Shown piece by piece: positions 23,700 through 34,860 of a DNA stretch of 64,000 bases. The number at the start of each line of letters is the position of its first letter. Position 1 is the stretch's first letter. Below the pieces are notes generated by a model that saw only the letters and a program-made list of their open reading frames with translations, was not told where the DNA came from and did no database searches. Both the position numbers and the translations under genes were made by a program. The stretch spans positions 171,216,015 through 171,280,014 of the forward strand of contig OW679195.1 of NCBI GenBank assembly GCA_940337035.1, written 5' to 3'. The stretch is from Agriotes lineatus. Its lineage: Eukaryota > Arthropoda > Insecta > Coleoptera > Elateridae.

Positions 23700-25560
23700 T
23701 TTTGCAACTTTCTCCTGGACTATCTCGTGAACCATTGGTTATACAGATGCAATACCACAGAACGTTTAGGAAGAATAAGCAAAAAGAAATTGAAACATTT
23801 GCTTATATACAGCTTATGGGCCAGATAACAATGACAAGGCTGAAGTTAAAGTTTTGGAATCAACTGTCAATAACAATCGACAGTAGTACCGGAAAAATGT
23901 TTGTGTTAGGAAGGATACTTACACAGCAGAGTCGGAAATAAAAATCAGACGATAAAAAAATCCCTCAGCATTCATGAAGAACCAGTTCTACATTGAAAAT
24001 CAATTAATAATAACAAACACCCTTTTTAACACAAGGGCATCCACACATCAAAATGAAAAATGAGTAAAATTAGAAATGAAGAGTCCATAATAGACTATAC
24101 ACTAAACGAAAAGCAAAACCGCAGTAAAATTAAGGACATGAGAGTTAGAAAGGGGCCCGAGATTTACAGTGATCACTACCCAGTAGTATGAAAGATTAAG
24201 AAAACAAATGGTATGGAGATGCATAATAGTATAAATTAGAAAGCCATAGAGAGGAAATTCAAAACCATAAGAATGTACAAACTGAAAGAAGAAGGCGTGG
24301 CAGATATATACAGAAACATAATTATTGATAAGGGACAGAGAAGATAATGAACCAAATACTAAGCTGGAGCGTAGAACAAGCGTGATAGGCATTCTAAAGC
24401 ATCCTATTAAGTTCGATTAGAAAAGTATGTGGAGTTAAAAACAAACGACAAGAAAAAAACAACGCGGTGGATCTCGGAAGTGCAGGTAAAATAAAGAACA
24501 CGAGATCGAGGGCCGAGTTAAGTAAAAAGACAAGCAAACTTAATGGCCATACAAGGAACAAAGGAAGCAACACAAAAACCATGGGAGGAGTTTGGAAATC
24601 GTATGGAGCAAAGAATTAAAGAAATTCAGAGATTATTACATAAGGCGCTGATGAATTTGGTAGTAGGCAAGAAATATAACAGAAAAAGTATAAAAACTCA
24701 AAGACGTACAGATTCTAAAAGACATAAAAGCAATATGAAGAGATTATTTCCAAGGATTGCTACGAATGAACTCAAACAACGAAAACCGAAGTGAATAACC
24801 TGCAAGACAAGCAATTTAAGGACAAAACGAAGTCGAACAGATTCAGAAACGGTTACTATGTAAGAGGTAATGGAGGCAACCACGAAAATTAAAAACGGCA
24901 AGCAGCAGGCTATGACAACGTTAGACCAGACATGTTGAAGGCAGTGGGATAAAGTGGAGTGACATTCATACTGTGCCACGGTGCGAAAGGATTGGGAAGT
25001 GGAAATAATAGTCCCCAAAAAACGGGATGATAGAGAATGCCGTAACTATAGAGGTATTGCTTTATTAAATGTAATATCAAAGCTTTACGAAAGAATATTA
25101 AACCAAAGGAAAGGATATAGCAGTCAAAATAATGTATTAATCATAAAACAGGTCACGGATAAACTATTAGAACAAACTTGGGAAGTGTATATGGTTTTTT
25201 TTTGATCTGGAGAAAGCATTTGATTGAATGCCAAGGAATATAATATGGAAAATGCTGAAGAAGAGAGAAGCTGGTGTGAAATTAATAGAAGCCATAAGCA
25301 CCAGTGACATAGAATCCGAAGAATTTAAAACCAGACAGGGTAGTGTACTAATCCCAATTCTTTTTTTCTTGATAATGGATGCAGTTATGAGAGAAACTAG
25401 GCAAACAACCGAAAAACTTGTTATAGAACATAAAAACATGCATCTGAGTGCGCTTTGCAAATGGTCTTGTAATTTCCGCTAAGACCGAAAATGAACTAGA
25501 CCATCTGGGCTAATGCACTGGAATCCACAAATATGAAAATTGACGTTAAGAACACGTAAT
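23700..25560 (+). pseudogene. LINE relic: endonuclease remnant and reverse transcriptase
   Basis: Opposite orientation to the adjacent LINE. The 5' part has endonuclease-like CLYTAYGPDNNDKAEVKVL at about 23790-23850, in a broken frame. RT begins near 24990 with PKKRDDRECRNYRGIALLNV followed by ISKLYERILNQR (fingers). Motif A follows as FDLEKAFD at 25196-25220, just after a frameshift at a T run. Then come MPRNIIWKMLKKREAGVKLI and QGSVLIPILFFLIMD (motif B), and a decayed continuation to about 25560. Composition of motifs resembles RTE/Jockey-type insect LINEs. Multiple stops; inactive. Confidence 0.8.
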
Positions 25561-25599
25561 ATTAAACATAAAAAGGGAAATGGGCGCAAAACGACTAAA

Positions 25600-26260
25600 A
25601 GGAGCAGAAGAATAAAATGCCGAACGCCACTAGCCGATTTCTGTTCCCAGCGCCGGCCAAAAATAACGCCGTGAGTTACGCATTGCACACAGATTCGCAA
25701 GTATTGCTCCAGATTTCGGTGCAGCAGGAATCGAATCGATAGCGCGATATCGCTTGGAGACAAAAATTCGAGGTGTACCCCTGCGCAGTGGAAAAATAAA
25801 TGTCGTTTACGACGTCCCGAGATACCCGACGCCTCTTTAACAATTTATACATAAAGTACTTCTATTACACGTAGCACTGGATACGCCGTTTTGCCGTTCC
25901 CAGAATCAAATGATGCAAAATAACAGTTTCGCAATCAATACATCCGAGGCGTTTAAAAATAACGCTTCCATCTTTACCTGAGCGAAAGGACTGCCGAAGA
26001 TCCACCCTTCTTATTGCGGCGTCGACAGTAAATTGCTGCATACAAATGACCGTTTAGTGTTGCTACTTGTTGTGGAGCAATGTCCGGAAGTATACCCCTT
26101 TAGCTCTAATGCCATATTTGACAAATCGCAGACAATATCGCAACCTATTGGATTTTAATTATATAAATTTAAACCAAGCTAGGGTGTATTTCAGTCCCGT
26201 AGCCCGTTTGTCTAGGGCGGTGTCATACATTTTTAAAGTAGCATTAATAAAGTATTTTCT
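25600..26260. other. No recognisable gene; somewhat GC-richer unique sequence
   Basis: Moderately GC-rich, not repeated in the window, and without a domain-bearing open frame. At its right side CTACAGGGTGTTTCACCTGC (about 26262) resembles a Tc1/IS630-type transposon end and may be the left terminus of the transposon whose transposase starts near 26490. Confidence 0.4.
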
Positions 26261-26489
26261 ACAGGGTGTTTCACCTGCGTCGCACGTTCCTCCAATTACT
26301 TTTAATTTACCTTTGTCATTTGGCCACATTGTACTGAGATGTATAGTGAAAGGTATTATCTGTTCACACCTTATTTTCAATAGGGGCGGCGGTGATTCGT
26401 GGCTTGTAAGGCTGGCTGCAATGATTGTTATCGTGTAAAAACCTAATATAACCTCAAAATGACAAACTGTCATAATGAATAATGAAACA

Positions 26490-27133
26490 GTTTGCCAAGT
26501 TATTTTAGTTATTTTAATAGGACTTTTTTAAACTTTGAGTTACTTTGTTGTTTCACCTCTCATTTGTTAATTAATATCAAAATGCCCAAAACAATTAATT
26601 GCAAGACGAAGCTTCATGTAAAACGAATATTAGATACGATTCAGAAAACTAGCCCCAACCTGCCGGTCGCCGCAGTAGTAAGGCAAATGGTCTTAATTTT
26701 TGAGATAATCATTTTCATATTCAGACAAACTCCCAATATTAATATTTATCTATACTTGCAAATCTCTGAACGTATAATGTGGGCTATTTCAAAATTATCA
26801 GTGAAAGAATGTTTAGAAAATTCATCTGGCAGATGTCCTAAAGACAAGAAACAAGAAAATTATTGGTTGTGTGAATATCTCCAATTCGCTAAGGAACATT
26901 TGGAATACAAGGGTGGGAGTACAATATTTTAAAATTAATGGGTTACAAAAATACAAACACGTAAATGGAGGCAAAATTTTATATGAACAATCACATGTAG
27001 TTGCAGCCAAAATTATATTCTTGAAGACATTTATACAACTTCAAAAATTCAGGAGTTGCGACGTTCGTGTATCTCGACGAGACAATGATATTGTTACGTA
27101 TTTACGTTCGGGCTATTTAAAAATTATACGACG
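26490..27133 (+). pseudogene. DDE transposase, N-terminal part
   Basis: From 26582 the plus strand reads MPKTINCKTKLHVKRILDTI followed by QKTSPNLPV, the DNA-binding start of a common insect IS630/Tc1-like DDE-superfamily transposase. A disrupted helix-turn-helix stretch follows. Further on (27030-27130) comes RRDNDIVTYLRSGYLKIIRR, the segment just before the catalytic domain in this family. Reading is broken by an internal AT-rich insert near 26700 and by frame changes. The catalytic half is absent here because the LTR of Gypsy element 1 begins at 27134. Matching C-terminal residues appear at 34330-34770. Confidence 0.75.
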
Positions 27134-27667
27134 CTTCTTGTATTAAACATTTATTTACAACTATTAATTATTATTATTTACAAACACACGAATTAACAAG
27201 GCAGAACACAAATTACTTAAACTAACGAACTACAGGCACTATTTCTAACAACGATACATTTATTTATTTATATGCGCTGGATTAAACATCAATTATTTAT
27301 TTGGCTATTTATGACTTAAACACTAACGATTTATATGGTTATTTATCTGTTATTTATTTCACTAGGGTTATATACACACGGTTCATTTATATGGGAGCTC
27401 TACGCGCTTCGCTGCCGAATTCGAACTGATGAGAACTGATTTCTTATTCCTGCGGCGCGTATTTATATATCCGAATAATTTGCTTCTAGAACAATCCAGA
27501 CTTTGCTCGTATGTTCCGGCAAATGCATGACGCATTCGCGTGTTAGTCAGCAAGGTCGCTGACGTCACGCGCTTGCAGCTGGCCCCTAGGTTGCTTCCGG
27601 ACTATTCGGCCGCTGACTCACGCGTCTGCATCGGCCCGATTGCAAGGGCGTTACAATATATTAGAAT
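27134..27667 (-). repeat. 3' LTR of element 1
   Basis: Copy of 33163-33686, with a few small indels and about 18 substitutions. Its right limit contains the stop codon of the macro/zinc-finger frame. On the element strand the LTR begins near ATTCTAATATATTGTAACG and ends CAAGAAG. Confidence 0.9.
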
Positions 27668-28279
27668 ATATGCCTGTCACTTGCTCTTGTGGGGGTTTGA
27701 TGGCGGTATTTGCAGGTGGTGCCCTTCTTGCACACGAACTGGCTGAAGAAGTAGCAGTCCACCGTGGGCTCAATGCTTCGCAACGGGCTGCAACAGCAGA
27801 CCTCGATCTGGATGCCGGTCCGGTCGAAGACTACTTCCAGCATGCTGCGTACGACCCTCCAGTTCAACGAATCCAGGCCGCATCCTAATTTCGCACCGCT
27901 AGCCGGGTTTCGCCGTTCTTCACCATCTGCTCCTTAAGGTCCAAAAGAGCAGACCGGAGCTCCTGGTAACTAGGTTTTTCGTAAGACAACCTTTTCGTCA
28001 CCAGGTCACAAATGGAGCTGTTGCCTTCATTCAGCTGCAAAGTTCTGCCAACCTGAGGTGCCTGCTCTCGCAGCTGGTCTAACCGGCCAAACTTCTCCCG
28101 GAAGGCAGCGGCTATCCCCCTAGACATCCGGAGGTCCTGGGCGACGCAGTGTGCCAGGGAATACTGCCGTAGCGTGTCGAACAGGTCACGCTGCACCTCT
28201 GTAGTGACTCCAAATCGCGCAGTCTTCGTACCCCCATAAGGGGTTGCTTCGTGACAGCCTCCACTTTCTCATTGGTTCC
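27661..28279 (-). pseudogene. Macro domain (TARG1/OARD1-like) plus CCCH zinc finger, in a retrotransposon
   Basis: This frame lies downstream of integrase, where some gypsy elements carry env. It opens after a TGA near 28280 and reads VQRDLFDTL, SLAHCVAQDLRMSRGIAAAF and LVTKRLSYEKPSYQEL. After a one-base frame change near 27886 it continues LGCGLDSLNWRVVRSML. These blocks match, in order, the TARG1/OARD1 class of macro domains, which remove ADP-ribose from acidic residues. The Lys of TKR (27993-27995) and the Asp of GCGLD (27871-27873) correspond to residues reported as catalytic in human TARG1. About 30 residues further on is CYFFSQFVCKKGTTCKYRH, an exact C-x7-C-x5-C-x3-H zinc finger. Its stop lies in the 3' LTR. 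Broken by the frameshift, so a pseudogene in this copy. Confidence 0.85.
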
Positions 28280-28642
28280 GGCATATGGGGCCAACCGATT
28301 GAAGTGCACCACCCTGCACTTTCCTCGAGGAGGTTTCTGGATTCGGTATACCACGTCATTCAGTCGAGCAACTACAGTGTAGGGGCCTTCCCAGTTTCTT
28401 TGGAGCTTGGGGGAGAGGCCACGATGCCTCTGGGGGTTATGAAGCCATACCAAATCGCCAGGCTGGAAACCACCTGCCTCAGCGCGGGCATCATATCGGT
28501 CCTTCATTCGGTCGCTGGCACCCTGAATGTTTCGGCGTACAGCGTCGTGGATCTCTTCCATCCTCTTCTTTAGGTTCCCCACGTAGTCCTCGTCGGCCGT
28601 TTCTTCACCAGGCTTTCTTCCAAATTTGAGGTCACATGGCAA
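28112..28642 (-). pseudogene. Pol C-terminus after integrase, GPY module (element 1)
   Basis: It contains a basic segment (MKDRYDARAEAGGFQPGDLV), then LQRNWEGPYTVVARLNDVVY, the GPY/F module that follows integrase in Ty3/gypsy elements, then VVHFNRLAPY. The tail beyond about 28240 is out-of-frame sequence over the macro domain. No chromodomain is seen. Confidence 0.85.
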
Positions 28643-28691
28643 TCGCAGCTCGCGCCCAAAGAGTACCGTGGCTGGGGTGTGGTTGGGTTGT

Positions 28692-29552
28692 CTATTGTAC
28701 TGCCGATCGGTAGGCTATTAGGAACAGGTGAATGTACTGGTCCCAGTCACGCTGATGTTCTGAAACCACCTTGGACAGATGCTTCCCCATGGTTCGGTTC
28801 ATCCTTTCCACCATGCCGTCCGATTGAGGATGGAGGGCAGTGGTCCGGGTCTTGTGTATCCCCAGTAGCTTGCAAACGTTCTGGAACAGTCCAGACTCGA
28901 AATTCCGGCCCTGGTCGGAATGTAACTCCAGGGGGACTCCAAAACGGCTGAAGTACTCCTTCACCAGAACATCAGCGACAGTACCGGCCCCTTGATTCGG
29001 AAGGGCGTACGCTTCGGGCCACTTGGTGAAGTAGTCCATGCACACCAGGATGTATTTATTTCCCGATCCGGTTTCGGGGAATGGTCCAGCGCTGTCGATG
29101 GCTATCCTCTCGATCGGACTGCCGACGTTGTACTGCCGCATCGGAGCTCTACGTCTACCAACCGGTCCGTTTCCTGTAGCGCAGGTTTTGCACCTCCGGC
29201 ACCACTCTCGGACATCATCTTTGCAGCTCGCCCTGTAGAACCGGTCTCGGACCTTCTGCAACGTCTTCTTCAATCCGAAGTGTCCCCCAGAGGAGCCATC
29301 ATGCAGGAGGCGCACAACCTAGGCCACTCTACTCCTTGAAACCATCAATTGCGATCTCGTTGCCTTACCGTCCTCGCCTTCCAAGATTCTGGTCAGGACG
29401 TTGTTGTCCAGCTGCAAGGAGTCCCATTGCGCCCAATAGGTCTTCATCGTTGGGTTGGTGGCGGAGACCTCCTGCCAGGTAGGTCGACGGCCATCTCGCT
29501 TCCAGGTTATAACTGTGCCTAAGTCGGGGTCGTTCTCCTGGCTGTTCTGCAA
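28692..29552 (-). pseudogene. Integrase (element 1)
   Basis: A linker with an in-frame TAG at 29319-29321 leads into an HHCC zinc-binding region (LLHDGSSGGHFGLKKTL ... WCRRCKTCATG). The catalytic core follows, with IAIDSAGPFP (first Asp), LHSDQGRNFES (second Asp) and HPQSDGMVERMNRTMG (Glu). All three catalytic residues are present. The enzyme would insert element cDNA into the genome. A frame change separates this part from the GPY module. Confidence 0.9.
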
Positions 29553-29645
29553 CTCGTCTAGCTCCCACGAGTCGTCGACTACAGTGGTACGATTGATGGG
29601 TACCGCACGACTCTCCAGTCTTAAACAGTGGCTGCAGCCCGCAGG

Positions 29646-30167
29646 TCAGGGCCTCCTGAATAACGCATCGGCGTTGCGGTGGGCTGTGCCAGGTCGTAGA
29701 TTTATTTCAAAGTCGTACTCTTGTAGGCGCTCGATCCACCTAGAAACCTGTCCTTCAGGGTTCTTGAACTGCAGCAGCCATCTTAGAGCAGCATGGTCGG
29801 TCCTCAGCAAGAATCTTTTGCCATACAGGTATTTATAAAAATGCTCCACGGACTTGACTACTGCCAGAAGCTCCCTCCTGGTTACGCAATAGTTCCGCTC
29901 TGGTTTGGACAGGACCTTGCTGAAATATGCCAGGACTTTCTTTTGCCCATCTTGAACCTGGGACAGAACACCACCGATTCCGACATTGCTAGCGTCAGTG
30001 TCGAGGATAAACTGGCTTTCCTGACGTGGATAACAAAGTACAGGTGAACTGGTTAAGGCAGTCTTGAGCGTCTCGAAAGCCTCCGCGCACTCATCACTCC
30101 ATTCGAACTGTCGTCCCTCTTCCGTTAGACGGGTTAACGGTTTTGCAATGTTTGCAAAGCCCAGCAC
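29646..30167 (-). pseudogene. RNase H and connection domain (element 1)
   Basis: FANIAKPLTRLTEEGRQFEW, then FILDTDASNVGIGGVLSQ (first catalytic Asp region), YCVTRRELLAVVKSVEHF (Glu) and LLRTDHAALRWLLQF (Asp). The ending NADALFRRP is typical of the RNase H C-terminus except for Phe in place of the usual Ser. It would degrade the RNA strand during reverse transcription. Confidence 0.9.
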
Positions 30168-31097
30168 AAACCGTCGGTAGTAAGTACAGAGGCCAGGAAG
30201 CTTCGCAGCTCATGCTTATCCTTCGCGATTGGCCAATCTTGCACTGCCTTCACCTTACTCGGGTCTACTGCTACTCCCTGGCGGGATATGACGTGCCCCA
30301 GGTACAGTGCCTCCTTCTGGAAGATGTGGCACTTTTTTGGACTTAATCGCAGGTTGGCACCTCGCAGTCTACCGAACACTTCCTCCAGGTTTTTCAGATG
30401 CTCGTTGAAGAATTTACCCACCACTATGATGTTGTCCAAGTATATCAGGCAGGTCTGCCAAGATAGACCCTTCAGGACGGTGTCCATTAGCCTCTCAAAC
30501 GTGGCGGGGCATTGCACAAACCGAACGGCATGACGGAGAACTGCCAGAGCCCAGTTCCGATAGTAATTGCAGTCTTCTCCCTGTCCGCAGGTTTCATTCC
30601 GACTTGCCAGTAACCGCTCTTCAAGCCTAGCGTCGAGAACCATTAAGAACCGGAGAGCGTGTCCAGGGTATCATCGATTCGTGGCAGAGGGTAGATGTCC
30701 TTCTTGGTCACATGATTCAGTTGTCGGTAGTCAACACAGAACCTCGTTGGACCATCCTTCTTCTTGACAAGCACTACAGTGGAGGCCCACGGGCTGCTGG
30801 ACGGTTCGATGATCCCTTGGTTTCGCATACCTTGGACAATCTTCTCAGCTTCTTCCCGTTTGGCGAGGGGCAACCTTCTTGGATGTTGGCGTATCGGTTG
30901 AGCATTTCCGTATTGATTTTATGCTTAACTACGTCGGTACGGCCGCTGGGATGATCTTCGCACTTGAAGACGTCTTGGTACCGGGCCACCAGATCTTCGA
31001 TCTTCTTCCGTTCTTGTTGGCTCTTGCCATTGCAAGTAGACATCACGGTGTTAATTAATGCCTTTGGGCAGCCCTTCGCCGTTGCTGCCGCTGTCAC
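30134..31097 (-). pseudogene. Reverse transcriptase (element 1), damaged active site
   Basis: Fingers: GIIEPSSSPWASTVVLVKKK followed by DGPTRFCVDYRQLN. After frame changes near 30643-30650 the palm continues FVQCPATFERLMDTVLKGL. The catalytic motif reads YLDNIIVVG, where active retroelement RTs have two adjacent Asp. CHIFQKEALYLGHVISRQGV completes the thumb/connection boundary. The Asp-to-Asn change plus frameshifts indicate an inactive enzyme. Confidence 0.9.
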
Positions 31098-31131
31098 TAG
31101 TAATTTTTCTCACAACGGCGGAGACCGGTGT

Positions 31132-31826
31132 TCACCTTCCCAGGATTGTGTTTCTCATGACGGTTGCCGGTTCCCTGTTGACGTTCATCATCCTTACTGG
31201 GACCTTAAGCCCAGTCTTTACCAACGTCTTCCCAACCAGGATACCATGAGTGAGCTCCTTGTCATAATCGGGTTCAATCATGCGCACTACGTTGCCCCGG
31301 AGATGGCCATCCAGGTATGCATCCACAACCCTCTCGGTTCGTCCCGGCAGAGTAACATCTTCCGCCAATACCACTCGTACTGCGATCTCTTCTTTTGGGT
31401 GTAGGGAAAGCTCCTCCCCACCCACGTGCAACACGCCGCGTCCCAGGTCTAAAGTGAACCCACACTTATTCATAACATCCATTCCCAGGATGAACTCGTC
31501 TGCAATGTCAGCAATCAGGACCCGCTGCTTGAGGGTTTGATTCCCAATCTTCAATGTCAAATCCATTTCCCCATGTGTGGTCACTGCGCTTCCCGTGGCA
31601 GTGCGAAGGCGTGTTCTGGTGGGCAGCAGCTGGCCCTCGTCTCGTATTACGTCGGACCTGGTGATGGGCTTCGTCGCTCTGCTGTTGGATGCAGAGACCG
31701 AACTCTTCCATTTATTTTCCCATCAATGAAGAGACTATCAGGCTGGTGTTGCACGGACGACACATGTATGGGAATCCCCGGGGCATGGTAATCACGAGTC
31801 GACTCTCGCCCCTTCTTGTCGACCCG
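31132..31826 (-). pseudogene. Retropepsin-like protease (element 1), active site lost
   Basis: DSLFIDGKINGRV, at the expected position for the first strand, is followed by a frame change at about 31690. The next frame has KPITRSDVI, GEMDLTLKIGNQTLKQRV and ADEFILGMDVMNKCGFTLD, matching the flap and C-terminal ILGMD block of retroelement proteases. The D-T/S-G catalytic triad is not readable in any frame across the break. It would mature the Gag-Pol polyprotein. Confidence 0.8.
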
Positions 31827-31828
31827 CA

Positions 31829-33046
31829 TTAGTTTTCCGACGGCTCGTCAGACACTCGGGCTCCTTTCTTCGGACAGCGAGCCCTAAGATGACCCATCTC
31901 TCCGCAGCTCCAGCAACGGGGCCCCTTCTCCCTCGTCTCCTGTCTTATAAGTCGTCGCAACATGTCCTCCATGGATTCAGGTGCCATCTCCGTCGTGGCG
32001 ACACCGCGGACACGACCATGTCCTCTGGAGGCAGTCCTTGCCGCTTCAAATTCCAACGCATGGGCTAAGGCCTCTCCCAGTGTCCTATGGCACCCCAGAC
32101 GTACCGCTTGCTGAGTATCGGCGTCTTTAATTCCATCTATGAATGTTTGGACGGTTAGCTGCTCTAGGAAGTCCTCCGGCGCTGATGGATACGCGAGCCG
32201 AACCAATCGAACAACATCGGCCTCCAGTTCTTGCAGAGTCTCCCCCGACTTCTGAATTCTGTTCTTCAACTGGGCACAATGCATATGCTGAAGATGACCA
32301 TTGCCATAACGCCGTTCCAGACGATTCACCAATTGCTGGAAGTCCCTCTGCTGATTTTCTGGAATCATTTGCAGAACATTCTGGGCATCCCCTCGCAATG
32401 TCAGGATCAATGCGGTCGCTTTGTCTGCCATTTCCCAACCATTAGCGACGGCTGCGGCTTCAAATTGCTTCAGGTATATTGACCATGGCGTTTTCCCATC
32501 GTAAGAGGGAAGTTTCATGTGCAAGCCAGATGTTGCGGGCCTCACTGGGGCAGTATCTTGGGACAGAGCAACCTGAGGGGCAGCAACTCGCGAGAAGGCA
32601 GGCTGATTTACTGCAGGAGGAGAAGAGAAGCTAGCAGATTCAGAGGGAGTTGATTGGCCTTGGCCACTTCGTGACTTGGTAAATCGTTCCTGCAGTTCCA
32701 GCATGTCACCCTGAACTCCGGCCATCTTTCTCTCCATTTCTTCCTGAATATCTCTGATCTCCTATGCCAACTCGTCATGGCTCGCTTTCATTTCTTCTTG
32801 AGTGGCTTTCAATTCTTCCTCAAGTTTTTGAACTACTTTTTCTTGCGCGGCTTTCAGCTCTTCCTTAAGTACTTTCTGCCCGGCTTTCATCTCTTCCTTA
32901 AGTACTTCTTGTGCTTTTTCTGCCTGCTTTTGGCCGGCTTTCAGCTCTTCTTGCGCTTTTTCTGCCTTATCCTGACCAACTTGCATCAGTTGCAAAAGTG
33001 TTCTTAATTGAGCTTCCATCTTGGATCTCGTCAAAGGCATCCACAC
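31829..33046 (-). pseudogene. Gag (element 1): coiled coil, capsid, zinc knuckle
   Basis: About 406 codons in one frame, interrupted by a single TAG at 32762-32764. Residues 1-95 form a charged coiled coil with repeats such as KAGQKQAEKAQEELKAGQ. The middle part (MKLPSYDGKTPWSIYLKQFE to GCHRTLGEALAHALEFE) is a retrotransposon capsid. A single CCHC knuckle follows, CWSCGEMGHLRARCPKK. The end overlaps the protease region. The coiled coil is encoded by a locally repetitive sequence. Confidence 0.9.
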
Positions 33047-33162
33047 TATACACTTAAATTGATTTATCTGACCGTCGTTTTATCGGCACTTGTTACCAAT
33101 TTATTTATTTAATGTTTGTCAATAATTTTATAGCCCCTGGTATAACCCGACACCTGACGCCA

Positions 33163-33686
33163 CTTCTTGTATTAAACATTTATTTACAACTATTATTATT
33201 TACAAACACGAATTAACAAGGCAGAACACAAATTACTTAAACTAACGAACTACAGGCACTATTTCTAAAAACGATACAATTATTTATTTATATGCGCTGG
33301 ATTAAACATCAATTATTTATTTGGCTATTTACGACTTAAACACTAACGATTTATATGGTTATTTATCTGTTATTTATTTCACTAGGGATACATACACACG
33401 GTTCATTTATATGGGAGCTCTACGCGCTTCGCTGCGGAATTCGAACTGATGAGAACTGATTTCTTATTCCTGCGGCGCGTATTTATATATCCGAATAATT
33501 TCCTTCTAGAACAATCCAGACTTCGCTCGTATGTTCCGACAAATGCATGGCGCATTCGCGTGTAAGTCAGCAGGTCGCTGACGTCACGGGTCTGCAGCTG
33601 GCCCCAAGGTTGCTTCCGGACTATTCGGCCGCTGACTCACGCGTCTGCATCGGCCCGATCGCAAGGGCGTTACAATATATTAGAAT
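33163..33686 (-). repeat. 5' LTR of element 1
   Basis: It pairs with 27134-27667. The primer binding site abuts its element-downstream edge at 33162. Confidence 0.9.
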
Positions 33687-33704
33687 GGCAGTAGTAACCT
33701 AGCC

Positions 33705-34310
33705 AAAATTAAAAATTTGGTGTGATAGACGCACACAACTTCCTTTTACAGTGATCTTATAATTGACCAAAAATTTGATTTTAAATTTTTAAGCATTTGT
33801 CAGAAATTTTTTAAAATTACGAATTCTACAAAAACGGTACAAAATAGAGCGTTAGGTGAAGAGACAAATTTTCTCTAGAATTTTAAGCTGAATTCAAAAA
33901 TGTAATAATATACCGGATGTTCTATTTAAAATAGGAGTTAATAAAAAAATAGAAAAAAAACAAAAGAAACCCATTTTAGAAGTATTCAACTGGAAAATCA
34001 CCTATCTCACATCAATACACATTAAAAATGTAATAAAAATGAGTAAACACTTACTTCCGGTTATACGATTTTCTTCAAAAGTTTGCTGTCGCATCTACAT
34101 AGTACACAAAACTTATATATGAAGTTTCAACCCCAAACCTCTTTTCGTTTTTGAGATATTCTGTTTACAGACACACACACAGACAGACCAATGAAAAAAA
34201 ATATGTTTTTTGGGTTCAAGGGACTCTGAAACGTAAAGATCTGTTGAAAACTCAATTTGCGAATTTTTGGGGTGAATCCAATACTTTCTTTATTGTAAAA
34301 CGCAACGAAC
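33705..34310 (-). repeat. Dispersed repeat family A, inverted copy
   Basis: Reverse complement of the family A consensus order: the TGTGATAGACGCACACAACT end at 33718, and the GTTTTTTGGGTTC, CCAATACTTTC and head hairpin at the other side. The GTCT tract is short here. It sits between element 1 and the C-terminal transposase fragment. Confidence 0.85.
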
Positions 34311-34329
34311 AACCACCACGACTACCATA

Positions 34330-34775
34330 AAACCACGAATGGCAATTTTCAAAAATTTGAAAGTTTGTTCGTGCTCTAGCCAAATTAGCGGGAACATGTG
34401 TAGTGGTTATGGATAATGCATCATATCATTCGATGCAGGTACACAAACCGCCCACATTTTCTGTAAAGTACTTGAATTACGGTAATGGCTCATTAATCCT
34501 GACGTCAAAATTGAGAGCAAAATTAACAAAACGAAACTTTGGAATTTAATTAAAACTTTTCGAAATAACCTCAAAAACGGTATGTAATTGACGAAACATT
34601 GAAAAGAGCATGACCATGAAGTATACTTAGACTGCTCCCATATCATTGCCAATATAATCCAATTGAAATGGTATGGGAACACTGTAAGACTTACTACAAC
34701 AAGCACATAAATTCTCGACTTTCATCTAAGGATAAAGTAAAGAACTTAACACACCTCCAACTAAGCTGAGCGGTA
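34330..34775 (+). pseudogene. DDE transposase, C-terminal part
   Basis: VVVMDNASYHSMQVHKPPT is the second catalytic Asp block of the same insect IS630/Tc1-like family as 26490-27133. It is followed, through frame changes, by YLDCSHIIANIIQLKWYGNT-type sequence, the equivalent of the conserved region before the third acidic residue, and by HKFSTFI*G*-type decay. The segment carrying the first Asp is missing between the two parts. Taken with 26490-27133 this is one gene split by element 1 and a family A repeat. Confidence 0.7.
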
Positions 34776-34860
34776 GTTCACTTAATGGCGGCAGTCGAAG
34801 GAGGGGTGGAGGCGTTACTCTTGGCTATACTGATGATTGACTGGAGTAAATTTGAATACG

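Larger units (their letters stand above)
27134..33686 (-). mobile_element. Ty3/gypsy LTR retrotransposon (element 1) with macro-domain ORF
   Basis: It has two LTRs (27134-27667 and 33163-33686), about 3-4% diverged by eye. The internal region encodes, in minus-strand order, coiled-coil Gag with a zinc knuckle, protease, RT, RNase H, integrase with a GPY motif, and then a macro domain and CCCH zinc finger. Nearly every ORF carries at least one stop or frameshift, so it is inactive. Next to the 5' LTR is the primer binding site TGGCGTCAGGTGTCGGG (33162 downward). I see no matching target duplication: GACG on the left, GGCA on the right. Confidence 0.9.

Noticed and set aside
26067..26438. 123-codon plus-strand ORF with an antisense twin
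   Set aside because: Two opposite frames of similar length without domains, adjacent to a transposon end. Treated as chance.
34127..34312. Small ORF in the family A repeat
   Set aside because: Lies wholly in a repeat whose other copies do not keep the frame.
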